Source: Lewinellaceae bacterium
GTDB lineage: Bacteria > Bacteroidota > Bacteroidia > Chitinophagales > Saprospiraceae
Length of the DNA: 64,000 bases
Assembly: GCA_020636005.1 (NCBI GenBank)
Contig: JACJYR010000001.1
Location: forward strand, 754,001 to 818,000
Direction: 5' to 3'
Part shown: piece after piece, positions 34,232 through 42,804 of the stretch
Numbering within the stretch: the first letter of the stretch is position 1
Layout of the letters: each line of letters starts with the position of its first letter
Translations under genes and position numbers: made by a program
Notes under the pieces: generated by a model
Databases searched by the model: none
Seen by the model: the letters and a program-made list of their open reading frames with translations, nothing else
What the model was told of the DNA's origin: nothing

Positions 34232-35773
34232 ATGATCATTTTAGGCAAACGAAGGCTGACTTTGCAAGATATTGACGCCGTAGTGCACAAGGATGAGCAA
34301 GTAGAATTAGCCCCGGATTCCATCAACAGGGTAGCTGAAAACCACGAATTCCTCAAGCGATTTTCTGCCAATAAATTGATTTACGGGTTGAGTACCGGTT
34401 TTGGCCCCATGGCCCGGTACAGGATAAGCACCGAAGACCAAATCGCACTGCAATTCAACCTCATCCGCAGCCACAGTGCAGGGGCCGGCAGCCTGCTGCC
34501 CCCGCTGCTGGCCAGGGCGGTGCTCGTGGCCAGGCTCAATTCCCTGCTAGCGGGCTACTCCGGCATCCACCCCGACACAGTACTTGCGCTGGCAAATTTT
34601 ATTAACCACCAAATTTCACCCTGTATCTACGAGCACGGTGGCGTTGGTGCCAGTGGCGACCTGGTGCAACTGGCCCACCTGGCCCTCAACCTCATTGGCG
34701 AGGGGGAAGTATGGTACGAAGGAAAGGTACAGCCCACGAAAGCTGTGATGGACAAGCTGGGCCTTCACCCTATGAACATCCACATCCGGGAGGGGCTGGC
34801 CATCGTCAACGGCACTTCCGCCATGACGGGCATCGGTGTCGTCAACCTCATTTTGGCAAAAAAACTCCTCAACTGGTCTGTTGTCCTTTCGGCAATGACC
34901 AACGAATTGACCGAGGCTTACGACGACCATTTTTCCCCGGGGCTTAACAAGGTAAAACACCACGCCGGGCAGCGTGAAGTGGCAGCCGCCATGTCAACCA
35001 TCCTGCGGGACAGCCAACTCATCCGGAAAAGGCAGGAACACCTCTACAATGGCCAACTGGTACAGGACATACTGGACGACAAGGTGCAGGAATACTACTC
35101 CCTGCGCTGCGTACCCCAAATACTGGGGCCTATCCTGGATACCATTGCCAACGTAGAAAAGGTGTTATTGGACGAGCTGAACTCTGTGAGCGACAACCCG
35201 GTGGTGGATCACGAGGAAGAAAACATTTTTCACGGTGGCAATTTCCACGGTGACTATGTTTCGATGGAGATGGACAAGCTCAAAATCAGCATCACCAAGC
35301 TGGCCATGCTCTCGGAGCGGCAGCTCAACTTCCTGCTGAACAACAACCTGAACCACAAGCTGCCCCCGTTTGTCAACCTGGGCAGGCTGGGTTTCAACCT
35401 CGGGATGCAGGGCGTGCAGTTCACTGCCGTCTCTACGGTGGCGGAGAACCAGACCCTCTCCTACCCGATGTACCTGCACAGCATCCCCAACAACAACGAC
35501 AACCAGGACATCGTGAGCATGGGTTGCAATGCGGCCCTGCTGGCCAAAAAAGTCGTCGAAAACACGTTTGAGGTGTTGGCTATCCAACTGATGGCCATCG
35601 CTCAGGCAGTTGACTATTTAGAGTGTGAGGATCGCCTCTCCTCCGTTTCAAAGAGCGTATATGGGGAAGTACGGGAAGTATTTCCCATGTTTGTGGACGA
35701 CCAGCCCAGGTACAAGGACATCGAATCGGTCAAAAATTATTTACACCGGGCTGATCATGGTATCTTCCGGTAA
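34232..35773 (+). CDS. tyrosine ammonia-lyase (HAL/TAL family), pigment starter-unit enzyme
   Basis: The 513-residue protein (ATG 34232, MIILGKRRLTLQDIDAVVHK) carries the MIO-forming triad Ala140-Ser141-Gly142 in EHGGVGASGDLVQLAHL, Tyr51 in YGLSTGFG, and VQEYYSLRCVPQILGP and YPMYLHSIPNNNDNQDIVSM. The segment NLIRSHSAG and most other blocks follow my recollection of Flavobacterium johnsoniae TAL more than hutH, so deamination of Tyr (or Phe) to p-coumarate (or cinnamate) is more likely than urocanate formation. This acid is the starter of flexirubins and aryl polyenes. No hut genes are nearby and pigment-type FAS genes follow on the same strand. The substrate is inferred; no assay evidence exists here. 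Confidence 0.88.
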   Translation: MIILGKRRLTLQDIDAVVHKDEQVELAPDSINRVAENHEFLKRFSANKLIYGLSTGFGPMARYRISTEDQIALQFNLIRSHSAGAGSLLPPLLARAVLVARLNSLLAGYSGIHPDTVLALANFINHQISPCIYEHGGVGASGDLVQLAHLALNLIGEGEVWYEGKVQPTKAVMDKLGLHPMNIHIREGLAIVNGTSAMTGIGVVNLILAKKLLNWSVVLSAMTNELTEAYDDHFSPGLNKVKHHAGQREVAAAMSTILRDSQLIRKRQEHLYNGQLVQDILDDKVQEYYSLRCVPQILGPILDTIANVEKVLLDELNSVSDNPVVDHEEENIFHGGNFHGDYVSMEMDKLKISITKLAMLSERQLNFLLNNNLNHKLPPFVNLGRLGFNLGMQGVQFTAVSTVAENQTLSYPMYLHSIPNNNDNQDIVSMGCNAALLAKKVVENTFEVLAIQLMAIAQAVDYLECEDRLSSVSKSVYGEVREVFPMFVDDQPRYKDIESVKNYLHRADHGIFR

Positions 35774-35973
35774 AATAGGTTTTATTACCAACCCTTGCCA
35801 TAAATGTAGGCCAAGGCTGGAGACGAAAGGCGCCCCACATTTCAGATACGTTTAACCCTTAACCAATTTAAAGGCCGTTTAAACCTTCATGAAACAGCCT
35901 CCATGACAGGTACGCCACCACCACCCCAAGGGTAAAGATTAATCCAACAACTTTTATAAAAAATAAAAAACAC

Positions 35974-36696
35974 GTGAAATACGCATTGGTAACGGGCGGA
36001 TCAAGGGGAATCGGGCGGGCAGTGTGCCTGGCCTTGGCAGCCAAGGGATATGCCATCCTCATCAATTTCAAAAGCAACGAAGGGGCAGCCCTCGAAACCC
36101 TGCACCTACTGACGGAACAGGGTGGCAAAGGGGAACTGCTCCCCTTCGACGTGGCCGACCCCGGTCAAACCCAGGAAAAAATAGAAGGCTGGATGGCAGG
36201 CCATCCGGAAGATGTTCTGGAAGTGCTCGTCAATAATGCCGGTATTCGCCAGGATACGCTGATGATGTGGATGACCACCCAGCAATGGTCGGGCGTTATC
36301 AACAATAATTTGGACAGTTTTTTTTATGTAACCAAGCCGGTGATCAACTCCATGCTTTTAAAAAAATATGGGCGCATCATCAACATAGTGTCCGTTTCCG
36401 GCATCAGGGGCGTTCCCGGGCAAGTAAATTATTCGGCAGCTAAAGCGGGCGTAATCGGTGCCACCAAAGCCCTGGCCCAGGAAGTGGCAAGGCGGGGCAT
36501 TACGGTGAATGCCGTGGCGCCTGGTTTTATAGAAACGGACATGACGAAAGATCTGGACGCAAAAGCCCTCTCGGGGATGATACCGATGAAAAGGTTTGGG
36601 AAGGTGGAAGAAGTGGCAGCCGCAGTTGCCTTTTTGGCTTCGCCGGAGGCATCGTATATCACCGGCGAAGTATTGTCGGTCACGGGCGGCATTTAA
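35974..36696 (+). CDS. fabG: 3-oxoacyl-ACP reductase (FabG type) of the pigment cluster
   Basis: The 240-residue SDR starts at GTG 35974 (read as MKYALVTGGSRGIGRAVCLA). It has the NADPH motif TGGSRGIG, LVNNAGIRQD, and an intact catalytic set: S in INIVSVSGIRG and YSAAK in VNYSAAKAGVIGAT. The C-terminus is ASYITGEVLSVTGGI. It would reduce the 3-oxo group of the growing ACP-bound polyene chain in the cytoplasm, equivalent to ApeQ of aryl-polyene clusters. The 200-bp gap before it holds nothing recognised; it is likely co-transcribed with the lyase. A second, housekeeping fabG would be expected elsewhere. Confidence 0.93.
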   Translation: MKYALVTGGSRGIGRAVCLALAAKGYAILINFKSNEGAALETLHLLTEQGGKGELLPFDVADPGQTQEKIEGWMAGHPEDVLEVLVNNAGIRQDTLMMWMTTQQWSGVINNNLDSFFYVTKPVINSMLLKKYGRIINIVSVSGIRGVPGQVNYSAAKAGVIGATKALAQEVARRGITVNAVAPGFIETDMTKDLDAKALSGMIPMKRFGKVEEVAAAVAFLASPEASYITGEVLSVTGGI

Positions 36697-36728
36697 GCGA
36701 AACCCTGCACTTTGCCATCACAAAATCG

Positions 36729-36736
36729 TAATTTTG
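36729..36736 (+). promoter_or_regulatory. candidate internal -7 element before the first ketosynthase
   Basis: TAATTTTG matches TAnnTTTG, 132 bp upstream of the ketosynthase ATG at 36868. No -33 TTG at the expected distance. Confidence 0.35.
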
Positions 36737-36867
36737 CCCGCTGTGATGGGTCGCCTGGCTGCCCTATTGATAGAAAAGACGGAAGTTTTTGGGCTGAAAA
36801 ATGAGGTAATTTTTCAAAACCATGTTCTACCAACTGACGTACAAGACCCTGGCAATATTTCTAAACA

Positions 36868-38091
36868 ATGAACAGAGTTGTAATCACCGGAATTGGCATT
36901 TACTCCTGCATAGGGAAAAACCTGGATGAGGTAAAAGACTCGCTCTACCAGGGAAAATCGGGCATTGTGCTGGATCCGGTGAGAAAAAAATTTGGCTACC
37001 GTTCCGGCCTGACAGGCTATCTTGACAAGCCCAACCTGAAAGGCGTGCTTGACCGCCGCTCCCGCATCATGCTGCCCGAGCAGGCAGAGTTCGCCTACGT
37101 GTCCACCGTGGAAGCCCTCCAAACGGCCCGTATGGAACAGGACTATCTGGACGACCACGAAGTGGGGATTATTTTTGGGAACGACAGCTCCGCCAAGGCT
37201 GTCATAGATTCTACCGACACCATCCGGGAAAAAGTGGATACCATGATGGCTGGTTCCGCCGCTGTTTTCCAAAACCTGAACTCCACCGTCAACATGAACC
37301 TTTCCACCATCTTTCGGCTGAAGGGGGTCAATTTCACCATCAGTGCGGCATGTGCCAGCGGCTCGCACAGCATCGGCATTGGTTATTTTTTGATACAGCA
37401 GGGCTTGCAGGAATGTGTCATTTGCGGTGGTGCGCAAGAAGTCAACCTATACTCGATGGGCACTTTTGATGCCCTGGGCGCATTTTCCATCCACGAAGAC
37501 GAGCCAACGAAAGCATCCCGGCCTTTTGACCGCAGCCGGGACGGGCTGGTGCCCAGCGGCGGGGCAGCAACAGTGATCCTGGAAAGCCTGGAGAGTGCAC
37601 AAAAAAGGGGGGCGCCTATTTTAGCAGAAGTCATTGGCTACGGCTTCTCCTCCAACGGTGCCCACATTTCCAACCCCAGCGTGGACGGGCCAGTGCGGGC
37701 ACTGAAAAAGTCCCTGCAGAATGCCCGGATCAGTGCCGGCGAGGTGGACTATATCAACGCACATGCGACCTCCACCCCATCGGGCGATGCCAGCGAGGCA
37801 AGGGCCATCCACGAGGTATTCGGCCAGACAAAACCGCTGGTTAGTTCCACAAAGTCCATGACCGGGCATGAATGTTGGATGGCCGGGGCCAGCGAGGTCG
37901 TTTATAGCGTTTTGATGATGAAAAACGATTTCATTGCGCCCAATATCAATTTTGAAACACCAGATGAAGATTCTGCACTGCTCAACCTGGCCACAAAAAC
38001 CACAGAGAAAAAATTAAATACAGTCTTGTCAAATTCATTCGGTTTCGGGGGCACCAACTCCTCCCTCGTTTTAAGAAATTGGAAAAACTAA
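36868..38091 (+). CDS. beta-ketoacyl-ACP synthase (pigment cluster KS 1)
   Basis: The 407-residue KAS I/II-type enzyme has an intact Cys-His-His site: C162 in FTISAACASGSHSIG, His in YINAHATSTPSGD, and His in STKSMTGHECWMAGASE (where most KAS II have GHTLGAAG). The C-terminus SNSFGFGGTNSSLVL is standard. It should catalyse decarboxylative condensation of malonyl-ACP with the aryl-acyl chain. The ACP gene follows at 12 bp. The unusual GHECWMAGA segment and its position beside FabG and ACP are typical of aryl-polyene/flexirubin clusters, not of the housekeeping FabF. Confidence 0.93.
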   Translation: MNRVVITGIGIYSCIGKNLDEVKDSLYQGKSGIVLDPVRKKFGYRSGLTGYLDKPNLKGVLDRRSRIMLPEQAEFAYVSTVEALQTARMEQDYLDDHEVGIIFGNDSSAKAVIDSTDTIREKVDTMMAGSAAVFQNLNSTVNMNLSTIFRLKGVNFTISAACASGSHSIGIGYFLIQQGLQECVICGGAQEVNLYSMGTFDALGAFSIHEDEPTKASRPFDRSRDGLVPSGGAATVILESLESAQKRGAPILAEVIGYGFSSNGAHISNPSVDGPVRALKKSLQNARISAGEVDYINAHATSTPSGDASEARAIHEVFGQTKPLVSSTKSMTGHECWMAGASEVVYSVLMMKNDFIAPNINFETPDEDSALLNLATKTTEKKLNTVLSNSFGFGGTNSSLVLRNWKN

Positions 38092-38102
38092 AATTCGCAT
38101 CA

Positions 38103-38360
38103 ATGAACCATACTGAAATCATCGCTAAGATCAACCAATTCCTGGTGGAAGAATTCGAAGTGGAAGTAGAGCTTATCACCCCGGAGGGGAACCTGAAGGA
38201 AACGCTTAACATGGACAGCCTGGACTACATTGACCTCGTCGTGGTCATCGAAAACAACTTTGGTTTCAAAGTGATGCCCGAAGACTTCTCTGGCATTACG
38301 ACTTTCCAGGATTTTTATGATTATATCGCAATGAAGGTAGGCACAAAAGAAACTGTTTGA
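38103..38360 (+). CDS. acyl carrier protein 1 (pigment cluster)
   Basis: The 85-residue protein starts at ATG 38103. The phosphopantetheine site is Ser39 in TLNMDSLDYIDLVVVIE, with the usual acidic helix II (VVIENNFGFKVMPEDF) and ITTFQDFYDYI near the end. It holds intermediates as thioesters for the ketosynthases, FabG and dehydratase around it. A TTG at 38079 overlapping the ketosynthase stop is a less likely start. A second ACP lies at 44628. Length and motif leave little doubt about the class. Confidence 0.92.
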   Translation: MNHTEIIAKINQFLVEEFEVEVELITPEGNLKETLNMDSLDYIDLVVVIENNFGFKVMPEDFSGITTFQDFYDYIAMKVGTKETV

Positions 38361-38446
38361 CAGGAAATCGGAAATTGAGAAATTATTATTTGACTGGTAA
38401 CGGGAAAATGGCCCAGTTTCCAATTTTTTAATTTCAACACTCCATC

Positions 38447-39334
38447 ATGGCATCGTGGCAAGGCAAATCCAGGGCAAGCCGTTCAGGCTACCAGATTTTT
38501 GTCTGGGTATTGAGGCGCCTTGGGGTGGAGGCTGCCTATTTGATGCTGAGGCTCGTAGCTTTTTACTACTTTTTGTTTTCCTGGGAGACTTCCCGTCCGG
38601 TGCTCCAATTTTACAGGGAAAGGTTGAAGATGGGGCGTTGGAAATCATTGCTTACCTTGTACAGGAATTACTACAAACTGGGGCAGAATCTCATAGATAA
38701 AGTAGTGGTAATGGCCGGTATCCCCAATAAACTCACCGCCCAATCCAACGGCCTGGAAAACCTTCGGGAGATAGCGTCGGAAAAAAAGGGGGGCATTCTC
38801 ATGAGCGCACATTTGGGGAACTGGGAACTGGCCGGGCATTTTTTACACGAACATTTGCCGGGGATCATCAATATCGTCATGTTTGACGGAGAACAGGAAG
38901 CCATCAAAAATTACCTGGAAGAGGTAACAGGCCCAAGGCGGGTCAACGTCATCCTGATAAAGGACGACAACTCGCACATCTACAATATTTACAACGCCTT
39001 GAGCAAAAACGAACTGGTGGCCATCCATGGCGACCGCTACCTTCCGGGCAATAAAACCATTAGCGGCCAATTCCTGGGGAAAACGGCAAAATTCCCGGAG
39101 GGGCCTTTCCTCTTGGCTGCAAAGTTCAAAGTGCCGGTATCCTTTGTTTTTGCCTTCAAGCAATCTGACACCACATACCAGTTGTATGGTTCCCCAAAGC
39201 TGGAATTGTTCAAGGGCCATCAACATGACCCAGCACTATTGCTGGACGCCTTTGTTCAGGAACTGGAAGCTAAATTAAAGCTGTATCCCGAACAGTGGTT
39301 CAATTACTTCTATTTTTGGGGAGAAGAAAAATAG
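38447..39334 (+). CDS. LpxL/HtrB-like lipid acyltransferase of the pigment cluster
   Basis: The 295-residue protein has an N-terminal hydrophobic segment (YLMLRLVAFYYFLFSW) and the catalytic HxxxxE motif in ILMSAHLGNWELAGHFL, followed by ELVAIHGDRYLPG and KFPEGPFLLAAKFKVPVSFV. That order is typical of the lysophospholipid/lipid A acyltransferase family (PF03279). In aryl-polyene clusters such enzymes are thought to move the ACP-bound polyene onto a lipid or sugar carrier at the inner membrane. Its place between two chain-building genes supports that role. Ordinary lipid A late acylation is an alternative, as it is in the same family. Confidence 0.88.
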   Translation: MASWQGKSRASRSGYQIFVWVLRRLGVEAAYLMLRLVAFYYFLFSWETSRPVLQFYRERLKMGRWKSLLTLYRNYYKLGQNLIDKVVVMAGIPNKLTAQSNGLENLREIASEKKGGILMSAHLGNWELAGHFLHEHLPGIINIVMFDGEQEAIKNYLEEVTGPRRVNVILIKDDNSHIYNIYNALSKNELVAIHGDRYLPGNKTISGQFLGKTAKFPEGPFLLAAKFKVPVSFVFAFKQSDTTYQLYGSPKLELFKGHQHDPALLLDAFVQELEAKLKLYPEQWFNYFYFWGEEK

Positions 39335-39372
39335 CCTGCCCAATATGCCAATGGGAAAGCCAATACTACAAT

Positions 39373-39786
39373 ATGACCAACGCACAACCGTATATCCCGC
39401 AACAACCGCCCTTCGTCATGGTGGATTACCTGCTGGAGTGCAGTGAACACAGCGCAGTCACTCAGTTCAGCATCCGGCCAGAGAATATCTTTGTACAAAA
39501 TGGCCAACTGGCGGAACCTGGCTTGATTGAAAATATCGCACAAACAGCCGCTGCACAGGCAGGGTTCATCAGCCATAAAGCAGGACTGCCGCCACCCGTA
39601 GGGTTCATTGCGTCCATCGACAACCTGGAAATTTTTGCCCTGCCCGCTGTTGAAAAGACGCTGACCAGTACGGTAGAAGTTACCAACCGGGTGTTCAACG
39701 TGGCCATCATCAGCGGAAAGGTAGCTTGTGGTGGCCAAATGCTGGCCCGCTGCGAAATGAAAATTTTCCTGCAACCAGGTGAATGA
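39373..39786 (+). CDS. hotdog-fold 3-hydroxyacyl-ACP dehydratase-like protein (Gln at catalytic His position)
   Basis: The 137-residue protein starts at ATG 39373 (MTNAQPYIPQQPPFVMVDYL). The motif corresponds to FabZ PHRxPFLLVD, but the His is Gln10. The second part, GLIENIAQTAAAQAGFISHK, keeps the central-helix Glu (E in GLIEN) and the Gln. It ends ARCEMKIFLQPG. Pigment clusters (ApeI/ApeP) carry dehydratases of this shape that work in pairs, so one catalytically weak or structural subunit is possible. It stops 1 bp past the ATG of the next open frame, and the next plausible start is at 39888. Assignment to the family is firm; activity is doubtful. Confidence 0.82.
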   Translation: MTNAQPYIPQQPPFVMVDYLLECSEHSAVTQFSIRPENIFVQNGQLAEPGLIENIAQTAAAQAGFISHKAGLPPPVGFIASIDNLEIFALPAVEKTLTSTVEVTNRVFNVAIISGKVACGGQMLARCEMKIFLQPGE

Positions 39787-39887
39787 AGCCAGTGATGTCA
39801 AAATTTCGAGCCTTTAGCCCGCTTAAACTAACGGCCTTACATTTTCCCTTCGTTCACAGCATCATCCTTAACCTTAAATATTTAATT

Positions 39888-40517
39888 ATGAAAAGCAAAC
39901 ATTTTTTCCCGTTCTTCCTTCTGCTGGCATTTGCCATACATCCAAATAATGTTGGTGCACAAGATGCAAGCCGCATCTTCAACGAAGACATCACCTGGCT
40001 GGGCGTGGATTACAGCAAGGTGACGGTCCTGGGCGAGACGGCATCTCCTATCCAGATCATTGACTATTTCGACAAGATCAATACCCTCATCATCAGCGAG
40101 AGCGAAAAGTACAATTTCAGGTTGGCGCTCAACAAAATGGAAGTACCCTACGACCTGGGCCCCGTTACCAAAGCAAATGCCGGTATCAACCCGGACGAAC
40201 TGGTATCCATGAGTTCAAAATCGGCAGCGCTTACAAAGGAAGACGTCGAGGCCGCCGTCCGTAATTACGATCTGAAGGGCCAGAAAGGCATCGGCCTCGT
40301 GTTCGTCATGGAAGCGCTGGACAAGCCGGGCGGAAATGGCCACATGTGGGTCACCTTCCTGGACATGGCAACGAAAAAAGTCCTGCTCACCGAACGGATG
40401 AGCGGCAAGCCAGGTGGATTTGGTTTCAGAAACTATTGGGCGAGGCCCATTTACAATGTCTTACAGGATATTCAAAAAACCCGGTATGAACAATGGAAAC
40501 GGAAGTACAAAGATTAA
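39888..40517 (+). CDS. exported protein of unknown function in the pigment cluster
   Basis: The 209-residue protein starts at ATG 39888 with a signal peptide (FFPFFLLLAFAIHPNNVGAQ, cleaved before DAS). The mature domain reads FNEDITWLGVDYSKVTVLGE, LVFVMEALDKPGGNGHMWVT and FGFRNYWARPIYNVLQD, an alpha/beta mixture with no motif I recognise. Its place between the dehydratase and the thioesterase, with the operon continuing on both sides, suggests a periplasmic role in moving or anchoring the pigment. A large hairpin follows (40604-40653), which may separate two transcription units. No function is claimed. Confidence 0.75.
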   Translation: MKSKHFFPFFLLLAFAIHPNNVGAQDASRIFNEDITWLGVDYSKVTVLGETASPIQIIDYFDKINTLIISESEKYNFRLALNKMEVPYDLGPVTKANAGINPDELVSMSSKSAALTKEDVEAAVRNYDLKGQKGIGLVFVMEALDKPGGNGHMWVTFLDMATKKVLLTERMSGKPGGFGFRNYWARPIYNVLQDIQKTRYEQWKRKYKD

Positions 40518-40603
40518 TGCCTGTACAATCCTGGTTGGCAGTAATGGCCAGAGAGGGTATCAAAAGGTTTGTCGCCACCCATGGCGGCGGATAAAACACT
40601 TTA

Positions 40604-40653
40604 GGAGGGGGTGTTTTTGAAAAATCATGCAATTTTTCAAAAACACCCCCTCC
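40604..40653. terminator. long perfect hairpin inside the pigment cluster
   Basis: A 22-bp perfect stem (40604-40625 with 40632-40653): left GGAGGGGGTGTTTTTGAAAA, loop CATGCA, right arm TTTTTCAAAAACACCCCC. There is no T tract after it (CCCCCAAAAAGG follows), so it may attenuate rather than end transcription. Confidence 0.7.
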
Positions 40654-40735
40654 CCCAAAAAGGTAAATAGGACGGCCTTCGCAGGATGAAGCGATCCGTT
40701 TCACCTCCCGGCAACGAAACCCGAACAATCTTTAC

Positions 40736-41164
40736 ATGCATAAAACTCTAACTGTAAGAACAGAAGTACCGGTGCGTTTTAATGAGGCCGATCCCCTGGG
40801 CATTGTTTGGCATGGGCACTACATCCGCTATTTTGAAGACGGCAGGGAGGCGTTTGGTGCCCAATATGGTCTCACATACCTCGATTTTTATAAAAATGGT
40901 TTGGTAGTACCCATTGTCAATATTGATTGCAGCTATAAAAAGCCGCTCCGCTATGGCGACAAGGTCATTGTTGAAACCACTTACCATAATTTGAAGGCAG
41001 CAAAAATATTGTTCAAATACAAGCTCTTCCACGCCCAAAACGGTGATTTGGTGGCCACGGGCAGTTCCGTACAGGTCTTCCTGGACCACAAAACCAACCA
41101 CCTGCACCTCAACAATCCTTCGTTCTTCGAGTCGTGGAAGCATAAAAACGGCCTGCCGGCCTGA
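40736..41164 (+). CDS. 4-hydroxybenzoyl-CoA-type acyl-ACP thioesterase
   Basis: The 142-residue hotdog protein has the 4HBT signature with its catalytic Asp19: VRFNEADPLGIVWHGHYIRY, then DGREAFGAQYGL, IDCSYKKPLRYGDKV and ATGSSVQVFLDH. It belongs to the YbgC-like thioesterases; aryl-polyene clusters carry one (ApeH-like), thought to release or edit acyl-ACP chains. It is followed after 7 bp by a ketosynthase gene, in the same direction. No export signal is present, so it acts in the cytoplasm. Housekeeping YbgC roles cannot be excluded, but the neighbours make a pigment role more likely. Confidence 0.9.
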   Translation: MHKTLTVRTEVPVRFNEADPLGIVWHGHYIRYFEDGREAFGAQYGLTYLDFYKNGLVVPIVNIDCSYKKPLRYGDKVIVETTYHNLKAAKILFKYKLFHAQNGDLVATGSSVQVFLDHKTNHLHLNNPSFFESWKHKNGLPA

Positions 41165-41171
41165 TGGAACC

Positions 41172-42311
41172 ATGAACGAAACTTTCATCGTAGCAGACAA
41201 CGTCACCACGCCCCTGGGCTGGACGACCGGGGAGAACTTCGGTGCCCTCCTCCGCGGGCAATCCGGCATCCGGTGCCTTGAGAACAGCCCGTTTTCCCCT
41301 ACCCCACTCTATGCCGCAGTTTTTGAGGAAAGCGCCCTGGAGGCAACCACCCTACAGGCCGCCCGGAGCGGTGGTTTTTGGTCAAAATTTGAAAGACTTG
41401 TCCTCTATGTGGTCAGCGATGCCCTGTCCCAAACCGATCTCGAACCCTCCGACCGGGACACCGTTTTCATCCTGTCCACCACGAAAGGGAACATCGAATT
41501 GCTGGAAGAGGCCAATTCCCTTTCCCCGGATCTGTTATTGCACCACACTGCCCGGAAGATAGCACAAGCTATCGGGCACAAGGGCAATCCGGTCGTACTG
41601 TCGCACGCTTGTGTATCTGGCCTGGCAGCTATCCTTGTCGGGATGCGCCTGCTCCGGTCGGGGCGCTACAAACATGCCATCGTGGCAGGTGCGGATCTGG
41701 TTTCCCGCTTTGTGGTTTCCGGGTTTCAGTCTTTCCATGCCTTGAGCAACGAGCCTTGCCGGCCTTTCGACCAACAACGCAAGGGCCTCAACCTGGGCGA
41801 AGCGGGCGGGGCGGTCGTACTGTCTATTGACAAAAGAAAGGCATTGGTGAAACAGCCCATCCGCGTAAAAGGCGGCACCACGACCAACGATGCCAACCAC
41901 ATTTCCGGCCCTTCCCGCACAGGCGAGGAACTGGCCCAAGCCATTGCCAGGGCCATGAAGCAGGCAGGCACCCCGGTAGATTTCATTTCTGCCCACGGCA
42001 CCGCCACTCCCTACAATGACGAAATGGAGGCAAAGGCGTTTTACCTTTCAGGGCTGCAGGAGGTGCCATTGAACAGCATGAAAGGCTATTTTGGCCATAC
42101 CCTCGGCGCAGCCGGCTTGATTGAGTCCGTCATGTCCGTGGAGTCGCTGCGGGAAAACGCCATCCTTCCATCCTTAGGCTACGATACCCATGGCGTTAGC
42201 CAGCCGGTGAATGTTAATCGGCAAACCGTCAGGCGGCCTTTGCAGGCTTGCCTGAAAACCGCATCGGGATTCGGTGGGTGCAATGCAGCCGTAGTATTTG
42301 GAAAAGATTAA
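41172..42311 (+). CDS. beta-ketoacyl-ACP synthase (pigment cluster KS 2)
   Basis: The 379-residue protein starts at ATG 41172 (MNETFIVADNVTTPLGWTTG). Active Cys147 lies in VVLSHACVSGLAAILVG; His residues are in ISAHGTATPYND and MKGYFGHTLGAAGLIES. SGFGGCNAAVVFGKD ends the fold. The N-terminal part is short compared with FabF, and the SHACVSG loop differs from the usual TACSS. It is one of three catalytic ketosynthases here; which one extends the polyene and which only primes cannot be told. It overlaps no neighbour: the 493-bp gap that follows contains element B2 and a -7-like sequence. Confidence 0.92.
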   Translation: MNETFIVADNVTTPLGWTTGENFGALLRGQSGIRCLENSPFSPTPLYAAVFEESALEATTLQAARSGGFWSKFERLVLYVVSDALSQTDLEPSDRDTVFILSTTKGNIELLEEANSLSPDLLLHHTARKIAQAIGHKGNPVVLSHACVSGLAAILVGMRLLRSGRYKHAIVAGADLVSRFVVSGFQSFHALSNEPCRPFDQQRKGLNLGEAGGAVVLSIDKRKALVKQPIRVKGGTTTNDANHISGPSRTGEELAQAIARAMKQAGTPVDFISAHGTATPYNDEMEAKAFYLSGLQEVPLNSMKGYFGHTLGAAGLIESVMSVESLRENAILPSLGYDTHGVSQPVNVNRQTVRRPLQACLKTASGFGGCNAAVVFGKD

Positions 42312-42552
42312 GCAGCAATAGGGTATTTACCCAAATGTTATTTTTTATTCTATAAAACTTGTATGTACTTTGCCTGCCAACGGCCCTGCTGGAAACTAGG
42401 GTGCTTTTTTCCCCACACCAAAAATTGTCAGGACTGGGGTTGGCGGGCCGGGCACGTTTTTTTAAATGAACTGCACCTGAAATAAGCGCCGGAAAGGAGG
42501 CTGGCTAACTGTTTGCCCTGGAATACAACCTTTTTTTAGTGCTGCAGAAAAC

Positions 42553-42560
42553 TAACTTTG
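42553..42560 (+). promoter_or_regulatory. candidate -7 element for the halogenase-like gene
   Basis: TAACTTTG matches TAnnTTTG, 245 bp upstream of the ATG at 42805. There is no -33 TTG at 19 bp. If it is used, repeat element B2 would lie in the 5' leader of the transcript. It suggests a second transcription unit in the cluster. Confidence 0.4.
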
Positions 42561-42639
42561 CCATTTTACCAACTTTAAGGAGCGAAGGAGAAAAACCTTC
42601 CCCCAGCGTTTTCCAAAAGTAAAATTGACACGTTATTAA

Positions 42640-42770
42640 TGCGAATAACGGGTTCAATTTTAAAGTTCGTTGATTTTCAAGAAGTGAAATCATGGTGATT
42701 TTGAAAATCACCATGATTTCGTTTTTCAAACAACTGGAAATGTGGCAATTATCTTAACCCGATATTCGCA
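42640..42770. repeat. palindromic repeat family B, copy B2
   Basis: A 131-bp copy with ends TGCGAATAACGGG (42640-42652) and CCCGATATTCGCA (42758-42770), one mismatch. The centre is AAATCATGGTGATTTTGAAA followed by ATCACCATGATTT. A TTATTAA sequence borders it on both sides (42633-42639 and 42771-42777), a possible target duplication. It lies between KS 2 and the halogenase-like gene. Confidence 0.85.
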
Positions 42771-42804
42771 TTATTAATCACTCGTTACTAAATTGAAAGA
42801 GCAA

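Noticed and set aside
34232..35773. Annotation as histidine ammonia-lyase (hutH)
   Set aside because: No other hut gene is nearby, the sequence blocks are closer to Bacteroidota tyrosine ammonia-lyase, and pigment genes follow.
42505..42729. Small minus-strand open frame between KS 2 and the halogenase-like gene
   Set aside because: It overlaps repeat element B2 and its residues come from the palindrome.
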